Positions 39,157-45,597 of a DNA stretch of 45,597 nt are shown piece by piece. The notes under the pieces are model-generated. The model ran no database searches. It was given only the letters and a program-made list of their open reading frames with translations, and had not been told where the DNA came from. Source of the stretch: Flammeovirgaceae bacterium (GTDB lineage: Bacteria > Bacteroidota > Bacteroidia > Cytophagales > Cyclobacteriaceae). The first letter of the stretch is position 1. Each line of letters begins with the position of its first letter. Where the stretch lies: positions 1 through 45,597 of the forward strand of contig JAAUQD010000009.1 of NCBI GenBank assembly GCA_012032815.1, given 5' to 3'. The translations under genes and the position numbers were made by a program.

Positions 39157-40647
39157 CTATATACCCAATACCAGTCTGCCCGGATCTTCCAATAATTCCT
39201 TCACGCGCACAAGAAAGCTGACAGACTCCCGACCATCTACAATTCGGTGGTCATATGATAGTGCGAGATACATGATGGGTCTGATCGCCACTTCACCGTT
39301 TATCGCAACAGGTCGTTGAACAATGTTATGCATTCCTAAAATGGCTGACTGAGGTGGGTTAAGTATAGGTGTGGACAGCATAGAACCAAATACGCCACCA
39401 TTCGTGATGGAGAAAGTTCCCCCTGTCATTTCATCAATCGATAACTTTCCATCCCTTCCTCGGGTAGCCAGTCGAACGACTTCGCTTTCGATTTGTGCAA
39501 AATTCAACGTGTCAGCATTTCGAATGACCGGCACAACAAGACCCCTTGGCGTTGATACCGCTATCGAAACATCACAATAATTGTGATACACCACTTCTTC
39601 ACCATCAATTTGGGCATTCACAGCCGGAAAGTCTTTCAGTGCAATACATACGGCTGATGTGAAGAAAGACATGAAGCCAAGACCTACACCATATTTCTCC
39701 TTGAACTGTTCTTTATATCTTGATCGCAGATCCATAACCGGTTTCATATCCACTTCATTAAAAGTGGTGAGCATCGCGGTCTCATTTTTCACAGATACTA
39801 ACCTCCGCGCAATGGTTTTGCGCAACGATGACATTTTTTCTCTTCGGGTAGTTCGTTCACCGGTTGCCGGTGCAGCCACTGCCTTATCGGGCTTACCTGA
39901 AGATTTTTCTGCCTTGGAAGCATCTTCCTTCGTTATTCGTCCACCAACCCCGGTACCTGAAACAGCAGATGCTGAAATTCCTTTTTCATCTAATATTTTT
40001 GCTGCCGCAGGAGAGGGGTGACCTGCCGCATAACCGGAGCCTCCGGAATCTGTCGATGGAGCCGGAGATGCTGACTCTGTCTTTGGTGCTGCCGCTGGCT
40101 GACCTTCCATCACTTCAATTTTGCAAATTAGTCCGCCTATTGGCAGTGTCGTACCTTCTTGTGCGACAATTCGCAAGATGCCGTTCGCTTCTGCCGGTAA
40201 TTCAAAAGTGGCTTTATCTGACTCCACTTCAGCAATCACCTCATCCAACTTCACAAAATCACCATCCTTTTTTATCCACGTTGATAATGTTACTTCGGTA
40301 ATCGATTCCCCAACCGTAGGGACTTTCATTTCCTTAATCTGCCCTGTAGGTTTGGGGCCTGCAGCCGGAGCCTGTTCCGTAGCTTTAGCTGGTGCTTTGG
40401 TTTGGGCACCGGCTCCCTCCTGTATTTCACAAATCAGATCACCTATTGGAACAACATCTCCTTGCTGACGTACGATTTTTAAAATACCGGGTTGAGGTGC
40501 AGCGAGTTCAAACGTTGCCTTATCCGATTCCAACTCAGCTATAATTTCATCCATTGCTACCGCTTCACCATCCTTTTTAAGCCAGTTGGCGATGGTAACT
40601 TCAGATATTGATTCCCCTACTGTGGGTACTTTTACTTGATGGGCCAT
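39157..40647 (-). CDS. sucB: 2-Oxoglutarate dehydrogenase E2 (dihydrolipoyl succinyltransferase)
   Basis: Transfers the succinyl group to CoA. Two lipoyl domains are visible, both with VPTVGESI and ESDKATFEL, with lipoyl lysines at residue 43 and about 146; E. coli SucB has one. Ala/Pro-rich linkers separate them. The E3-binding segment with [18 protein letters not shown] is at about 213-245 and the catalytic domain ends [15 protein letters not shown], including the active His. 496 aa, no frameshift. It follows sucA by 23 bases and precedes lpd by 20 bases. Confidence 0.94.
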   Translation of the reverse strand: MAHQVKVPTVGESISEVTIANWLKKDGEAVAMDEIIAELESDKATFELAAPQPGILKIVRQQGDVVPIGDLICEIQEGAGAQTKAPAKATEQAPAAGPKPTGQIKEMKVPTVGESITEVTLSTWIKKDGDFVKLDEVIAEVESDKATFELPAEANGILRIVAQEGTTLPIGGLICKIEVMEGQPAAAPKTESASPAPSTDSGGSGYAAGHPSPAAAKILDEKGISASAVSGTGVGGRITKEDASKAEKSSGKPDKAVAAPATGERTTRREKMSSLRKTIARRLVSVKNETAMLTTFNEVDMKPVMDLRSRYKEQFKEKYGVGLGFMSFFTSAVCIALKDFPAVNAQIDGEEVVYHNYCDVSIAVSTPRGLVVPVIRNADTLNFAQIESEVVRLATRGRDGKLSIDEMTGGTFSITNGGVFGSMLSTPILNPPQSAILGMHNIVQRPVAINGEVAIRPIMYLALSYDHRIVDGRESVSFLVRVKELLEDPGRLVLGI

Positions 40648-40670
40648 TTTTTAATTAGTTTGTGTTAGGG

Positions 40671-43384
40671 TTATTCAAAAGCTTGCTTAATAATACTTTC
40701 CTGCTCGGCCCGGTGAACCTTACCATAGCCGGTAGCCGGGGAAGCGCTTGATTTTCTTCCGATGAAGTGAACGTTTTCTCCTTCCATTTTACGGTGCATG
40801 TAAGACCAATACCCCATGTTGGAAGGTTCTTCCTGTACCCAGAGGCGCTCAGCTTTTTTATACTTTGCGATAATCTCTGTAACCTGATTCTTTGGATATG
40901 GATGTAATTGCTCAAGACGAATGATAGCGATGTCTTTGATTTTCTTTTTCAGTCGTGCTTCAGATAAGTCATAGTAAATCTTCCCGGAACAGAAAATTAC
41001 TTTTCGTGCATCCTTGCCTGCAACAACCTGATCATCCAAAACTTCCTGAAAAGAGCCCTTCATAAAATCCTTGGCAGGCGAGACGACCTGCGGATGCCTC
41101 AATAATGACTTGGGTGAAAATACAATACAGGGTTTTCTGAATTCCCACTTCATTTGTCTGCGCAACAAGTGGAAAAAATTTGCCGGAGTAGTAATGTTTG
41201 CCACTACCATATTGTACTCAGCAGAAAGCTCTAAAAAGCGTTCAGGTTTTCCACTCGAATGCTCCGGTCCCTGACCTTCATAACCATGTGGCAGAAGCAT
41301 GACCAACCCGTTCATTCGTTGCCATTTTGATTCAGCACTTGAAATAAACTGATCGATGATAACCTGTGCTCCATTGGCAAAATCTCCAAACTGCGCTTCC
41401 CACAGCACCAGCGCTTGTGGAGACGCCATGGCATAGCCGTATTCAAAACCAAGTACCCCAAATTCTGAAAGGAGGGAATTATAGATATAAATTTTTCGTT
41501 GGTCAGCATCAATATGACTCAGTCCGCAGTACGACTGGTTCGTGTTGGCATCGAAAAAATATGCATGACGGTGAGAAAAAGTGCCTCTGCGTACATCCTG
41601 TCCGCTCATTCGTACCAAAACTTCCTCTGAAAGCAACGAACCATAAGCTAACAACTCCGCCTCGGCCCATCCCAGAATTTTAGATTCAAAAAATGCGGCT
41701 TTTCTGTCTTTCAGAAGTTTCTCAATTTGCTTTAGCGGCTTAAAACCCTCAGGAATTGATGTTAGTGCTTTCCCAATTTTATCATACTGAGCCTGTTTAA
41801 TTCCTGTCTCCGGTGAGCTTATAAAATCTTCAGGTACCGATCGTCTTAAGCGTTCCCACTCTTCATCAATCTTTTGAACCTTATAGGGAAGCGGCTTTTG
41901 CTTTACTTCATTTAACCTGTCCTGCAAGTCACTCCTGAAAGTTTCATCCATCTCTTTGGCCAATTGGGCATCCACATCGCCCCGCTCTACTAACTTATTC
42001 ACATATACTTCGCGGGGATTAGGATGCTTCGCGATGAAATTATAAAGTTTGGGTTGCGTAAATTTTGGCTCATCGCTTTCGTTGTGACCGTGTCTGCGAT
42101 AACACAGCAGGTCTATATAAATATCCAATCCAAACTTTTGTCGGTACTCTACTGCCAGCTTGCAGGCAAATGTTATCGCTTCAGCATCATCGCCATTGAC
42201 GTGTAAAACGGGAGCATCAACAATCTTCGCAACATCAGTGCAATATATACTTGATCTTGCATCATCATAGTCGGTCGTAAAACCGACTTGATTATTAATG
42301 ACAAGATGTATAGTGCCACCCGTTGTGTATCCTTCGAGCTTTGACATCTGGGCGATCTCATAAACAACGCCCTGGCCGGCAATTGCTGCATCTCCATGAA
42401 TTAAAATGGCCATCGCCTTTTTAAGATCACCTTTGTATTCATCATCAATCTGACCTCGGGTAAATCCAAGAACCAATGGGTTTACCGCTTCAAGGTGAGA
42501 AGGATTTGGTGTGAGTTTTACATAAATGTCCTTTCCGGAAGGAGTAGCGATCCTGCTGGAGAAGCCAAGGTGGTATTTCACATCCCCATCCCCCATTGTA
42601 AGGTCGGGATTAGCCGTTCCTTCAAACTCACTGAAAATTTCCTGATAGGTTTTTCCTAAAATGTTGGTAAGTACATTGAGTCGTCCACGATGTGCCATTC
42701 CTATGACAACCTCAGCTATTCCCAGTTCGGCTGATTTATTGATAATGGTTTGTAGGGCTGGGATAGTATTCTCTCCACCTTCGAGTGAAAATCTTTTCTG
42801 ACCCAGGTATTTGGTATGTAAAAAGTTTTCAAAACAACGGCCTCGTTGAGTTTTCCCAAAATGCTTTTCTTCTCTTCGATGCTCGGGTTGTAGGTGTAGT
42901 ATTCCTGCTCGCACTTGGCTACAAACCAATCAAAGATTTCCTGATTTCTAATGTAACTGTATTCGAACCCGATCGGACCTAAATACACCTTATTAAGCTT
43001 TTCTATAATTTTCCTAAGGCTGGCTCTTCCCAGTCCTATTTCTTCACCCACGTCAAATTCCGCTTCAAGATCAACATCTGACAATCCATGTGAAATGTGA
43101 TCTAAGGGCACATTGTGATCTCTCCTTTTCCGAACAGGATTGGTATCTGACTTTAAGTGTCCCCTTGATCGGTAAGTGTGAATCAAAGCACGTGCATGCG
43201 TTTCTTTAAAGACGATCGGATCATGTCCGGTTACGGCTTCACCAAAACGCTGCTGAGATAAGGTATAGCCCTCAAAGAATTTTTGCCAGGAATAATCAAC
43301 TGAGGCAGGGTCTTTGGTAAAAGCCTGAAATAACTCATCGATATAGCTTATTTCTGCATTGGAGATATAGGAGTATTTTTCCAT
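40671..43384 (-). CDS. sucA: 2-Oxoglutarate dehydrogenase E1 (one frameshift)
   Basis: ThDP-dependent decarboxylase of the TCA cycle. The N-terminal piece starts MEKYSYISNAEISYIDELFQ and the catalytic part has AHRGRLNVLTNILGK, HGDAAIAGQGVVYE and LLPHGYEGQGPEHSS, all typical. One A is missing from the plus-strand A run 42820-42824 (a T on the coding strand); restoring it gives VLKTFLHTKYLGQKRFSLEGG, joining the two pieces. Repaired length is ~904 aa. It heads the sucA-sucB-lpd operon, which runs against the ribosomal operon beginning 190 bases away. Confidence 0.95.
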
Positions 43385-43403
43385 AGTTTTAGAGTGAGGA
43401 TAA

Positions 43404-43411
43404 CAAATGTA
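43404..43411 (-). promoter_or_regulatory. Putative -7 element upstream of sucA
   Basis: On the minus strand this reads TACATTTG, matching TAnnTTTG, about 20 bases before the sucA start. The -33 region is T-rich but without a clear TTTG. Confidence 0.45.
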
Positions 43412-43497
43412 TTGACATGTAATTACTTTAAAAAATTATATAATCGCTTATACGAATATAATTTGTTTTAATTATTACTCAATATTTTGGCCCTCAA

Positions 43498-43527
43498 TTG
43501 GAAGCCTACCAAAAAATATTACCTTTG
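43498..43527 (+). promoter_or_regulatory. Promoter of rpsP-rimM-trmD-rplS
   Basis: TTG at 43498-43500, a 19-base spacer and TACCTTTG at 43520-43527, an exact -7 match, 48 bases before the rpsP start. The A/T-rich stretch 43421-43490 lies just upstream and could act as an UP-type element; that is inference. Confidence 0.65.
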
Positions 43528-43574
43528 CAGTCCTTTTAAAACAGGACGAGATCCAACATTAAAAAACTAAAGAA

Positions 43575-44175
43575 ATGGCTGTAAAAATCAGACTGGCCCG
43601 AAGAGGTCGTAAGAAATTAGCAAGATATGACGTTGTTGTGGCAGACTCCAGGTCACCCAGGGATGGACGTTTTATTGAAAAATCGGAACCTATGATCCCT
43701 TGACCAACCCGGCAACCATCAATTTAAATGAAGAATCAGCCTTTCAATGGTTGATGAATGGCGCACAACCCAGCGACACGGTGAAAGCCATGCTATCGTA
43801 TCGGGGCATTATGCTTCGCAAACACCTGCAAATTGGGGTTGTTAAAGGTGCCCTGACTCAGGAACAAGCTGACGCCAAACTTGCTGATGGAAGAAAAATC
43901 AGGAAACTAAAATTCAGTCTAAACGCGACAATCTGTCTGAGCAAAAGCAGGCCAGTGCAAAAGCTCGTAAAGAGGCTGAAACGAAGATTAAGGAAGCCAG
44001 AGCAGAAGCCATACGCAAGAAAGCTGAAGTTGCGGCAGAAAAGCCTGCTGAAGAACAAGCAGCTGAAACGCCAACAAACGAACCAGTTGCTGAAGCTCCA
44101 GCTACTGAACCCGCTGCAGAAGCTCCAGCCGAACAACCGCCTGCTGCAACGGATACCCCTGAAGCACAAGCTTAG
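43575..44175 (+). CDS. rpsP: Ribosomal protein S16 with long C-terminal extension (two frameshifts)
   Basis: Binds 16S rRNA in early 30S assembly. The S16 core [44 protein letters not shown] is recognised as [21 protein letters not shown] and GTYDPLT, and GIMLRKHL follows. The frame breaks at the A run 43678-43682 and near 43887. With both repaired, an additional ~90 residues follow the core: a charged helical stretch (Lys/Glu/Ala-rich), then an Ala/Glu/Pro-rich tail ending TPEAQA. Total ~200 aa against ~80 for E. coli S16. Extended S16 proteins occur in Bacteroidota. It heads the operon. Confidence 0.9.
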
Positions 44176-44183
44176 TTAATCCT

Positions 44184-44687
44184 ATGCAAGTTGATTCATG
44201 TTACCGGATTGGGTACGTGATGAAAAAGCATGGCATACAAGGTGCTGTAAAGACCCGGATCGAAAGACCCCTACCCGAAAACACGGAATCAGTTTTCATT
44301 GAAATCAATAAAAGGTTGGTTCCTTTTTTTATAGTGCGTCAGTCGATTGTCAATCAGGAGGGAATTTTTTGGTTTGAAGATGTCACCACTCCGGACGAAG
44401 CAGATGAGTTGGCATCATGCTCCATGTATTTACCGAAAACGAAGTTTAACGATGGTGATGACCAATCCCCTTCTGACCGTAATCTGTTGGGCTTCAAGGT
44501 AATGCACAAATCAGAGGAACTTGGTATTGTTGAGGCTGTCGATTCATCTTCAATAATTCCGTTGCTCAAAATCAATTCAAACGGAAAAGAAATAATTATA
44601 CCCATACAAGAGCACTTTGTTGTCAATGTTGATATCACAAAGAAGCTAGTTGATGTAGTACTTCCCGAGGGTTTTTTCGAAATTTAG
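44184..44687 (+). CDS. rimM: Ribosome maturation factor RimM
   Basis: Assists 30S maturation around S19 and 16S rRNA head. The N-terminal barrel begins with [19 protein letters not shown] (the conserved G-x-x-x-x-x-HGI-G pattern) and the C-terminal PRC-barrel domain has [26 protein letters not shown] and the end LPEGFFEI. Length 167 aa is usual. It lies eight bases after the repaired rpsP stop and five bases before trmD, the classical rpsP-rimM-trmD-rplS order. Confidence 0.95.
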   Translation: MQVDSCYRIGYVMKKHGIQGAVKTRIERPLPENTESVFIEINKRLVPFFIVRQSIVNQEGIFWFEDVTTPDEADELASCSMYLPKTKFNDGDDQSPSDRNLLGFKVMHKSEELGIVEAVDSSSIIPLLKINSNGKEIIIPIQEHFVVNVDITKKLVDVVLPEGFFEI

Positions 44688-44691
44688 AGTT

Positions 44692-45368
44692 GTGCGAATA
44701 GACATCATTACCTGCCTTCCGCGGCTTCTCCAAAGTCCCTTCTCCGATTCAATTCTTAAGCGAGCCATTGAAAAAAAACTGGTTGAGATAGAAGTTCATG
44801 ATCTGCGCGATCATGCTATTTCAAAACACCGCTCTACCGATGACTATGCTTTTGGTGGTGGTGCAGGAATGGTGATGATGATTGAACCTATTGACCGTTG
44901 CATTTCCATTCTCAAAGAAAAAAGGAACTACGATGAGATCATATACATGAGCCCGGATGGAGCCTTGTTTGACCAGCCTATGGCCAATCGACTTAGCCTG
45001 CAAAAAATATTATCCTCTTGTGTGGCCATTACAAAGGTGTGGATGAACGGGTAAGGGAGCATTTAATAACGCTTGAATTGAGTATAGGAAATTATGTTCT
45101 TTCGGGCGGAGAGTTGGCAGCGGCTGTTGTTTCAGACGCACTGATTCGACTATTGCCCGGTGTACTTTCAGATGAAACTTCCGCGCTAACTGATTCATTC
45201 CAGGATGGATTATTGGCTCCGCCAGTATATACCCGCCCGGCTGAGTATAAAGGATGGCAGGTACCAGACGTGTTATTATCAGGGAATCAATCAGCTATAG
45301 ATACCTGGAGGGCTGAAAAAGCCGTGGAAAGGACAAAAATCAGGCGTCCGGACCTGTTAAAGGACTAA
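44692..45368 (+). CDS. trmD: tRNA (guanine37-N1)-methyltransferase (one frameshift)
   Basis: Methylates G37 next to the anticodon and prevents +1 frameshifting. The SPOUT-fold motifs are present: [21 protein letters not shown] at the start, [30 protein letters not shown] after repair, and [28 protein letters not shown] with the SAM-binding knot. One A is missing in the run 45002-45007; adding it joins the two halves (LQKNIIILCG). Repaired length ~225 aa. Start is GTG at 44692, five bases after rimM. Confidence 0.94.
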
Positions 45369-45390
45369 AATTAAAAGGTCAACCCGTTCG

Positions 45391-45417
45391 TAATTTTGCC
45401 TATCCATCCTATATTTG
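45391..45417 (+). promoter_or_regulatory. Putative internal promoter before rplS
   Basis: Two TAnnTTTG matches, TAATTTTG (45391-45398) and TATATTTG (45410-45417), lie between trmD and rplS, the second 25 bases before the rplS start. No -33 TTTG is seen at the standard distance for either, so rplS may have its own weak promoter in addition to the operon one. Confidence 0.4.
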
Positions 45418-45441
45418 CAGTCCATTTTTAAAAACCAGGTC

Positions 45442-45597
45442 ATGGCCGATTTAATGAAGATTGTTGAGCAAGAACTTGCAGCCAAAAGGGCTGATTTCCC
45501 GGCATTTAAGGCAGGGGATACGGTAAATGTTCACGTAAAGATCAAGGAAGGTAACAAGGAAAGGATTCAGCAATTTCAAGGTGTGGTAATTTACCGG
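45442..45597 (+). CDS. rplS: Ribosomal protein L19 (5' part)
   Basis: The first 52 codons of L19, a 50S protein at the 30S-50S interface. [16 protein letters not shown] is followed by [30 protein letters not shown], in which [13 protein letters not shown] and [14 protein letters not shown] are the conserved L19 stretches. The window ends inside the gene. No frame break is seen in the visible part. It is the fourth gene of the rpsP-rimM-trmD-rplS operon. Confidence 0.93.
   Translation, partial: MADLMKIVEQELAAKRADFPAFKAGDTVNVHVKIKEGNKERIQQFQGVVIYR

Noticed and set aside
39659-40468. Plus-strand open frames opposite sucB
   Set aside because: Antisense to the Ala/Pro-rich linkers and lipoyl domains of sucB; low complexity of the real gene creates the long frames.
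43858-44169. A minus-strand Cys/Phe-rich frame opposite the end of rpsP
   Set aside because: It is the reverse complement of the Ala/Lys/Glu-rich S16 tail; the composition bias is inherited from that.

Overview
The window looks like an ordinary core-genome stretch of a Bacteroidota chromosome, most likely order Cytophagales (a Chryseolinea/Cyclobacteriaceae-like organism). Grounds: several starts are preceded by the Bacteroidota promoter pattern TTTG-N19-TAnnTTTG; atpD-atpC stand apart from the other ATP synthase genes; the F1 epsilon subunit is short; the order lptC / small membrane protein / CNNM-CBS protein / PpiD-like foldase is the one I know from this phylum; and an Lnb-type lipoprotein N-acyltransferase is present. 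I see no rRNA, tRNA, insertion sequence, prophage or CRISPR array, and no gene-free stretch longer than about 240 bases.

Layout. 1-1.6 kb: end of a metallopeptidase gene and a Tat-exported GH109/Gfo-Idh-MocA protein. 1.6-5.8 kb: hpt, a YggU protein, adk, obgE, grpE, dnaJ. 5.9-10.3 kb: an exported protein, a NatAB-like ABC exporter and a sensor kinase. 10.4-12.3 kb: atpD-atpC. 12.3-15.7 kb (minus strand): a DUF6787-like protein, an RluA-family pseudouridine synthase, prfC and a bestrophin-like protein. 15.6-21.8 kb: a CotH-like exported protein, dnaK, lysC, nhaD. 21.8-25.2 kb (minus): a Ca/Na antiporter, an amino-acid dehydrogenase, anmK. 25.5-35.4 kb: an envelope-biogenesis run (outer-membrane barrel, TPR protein, lptC, small membrane protein, CNNM-CBS protein, PpiD-like foldase) continuing into DUF493, pterin dehydratase, rsmI, an Lnt-like membrane protein without its catalytic domain, an inositol-monophosphatase-family gene and a FeoB-associated-type Cys-rich peptide. 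35.4-37.7 kb: a radical SAM/SPASM gene and lnb. 37.7-43.4 kb (minus): the 2-oxoglutarate dehydrogenase operon sucA-sucB-lpd. 43.5 kb to the end: rpsP-rimM-trmD-rplS.

The most important caution is sequence quality. Eighteen coding positions show a one-base loss that breaks an otherwise normal gene, many of them essential (obgE, dnaJ, atpD, dnaK, sucA, rpsP, trmD). All are losses, none gains, and most lie in short homopolymers, so I read them as consensus errors. Broken genes are therefore given as single CDS entries with the break located.

The most interesting biology is (a) a two-part upstream element shared by the separately located grpE-dnaJ and dnaK genes, which looks like a common heat-shock control region with a sigma-54-like spacing, and (b) an Lnt-like integral membrane protein that lacks the nitrilase domain, about 2 kb from an intact lnb gene, which suggests that Lnt function was replaced and its membrane scaffold kept.
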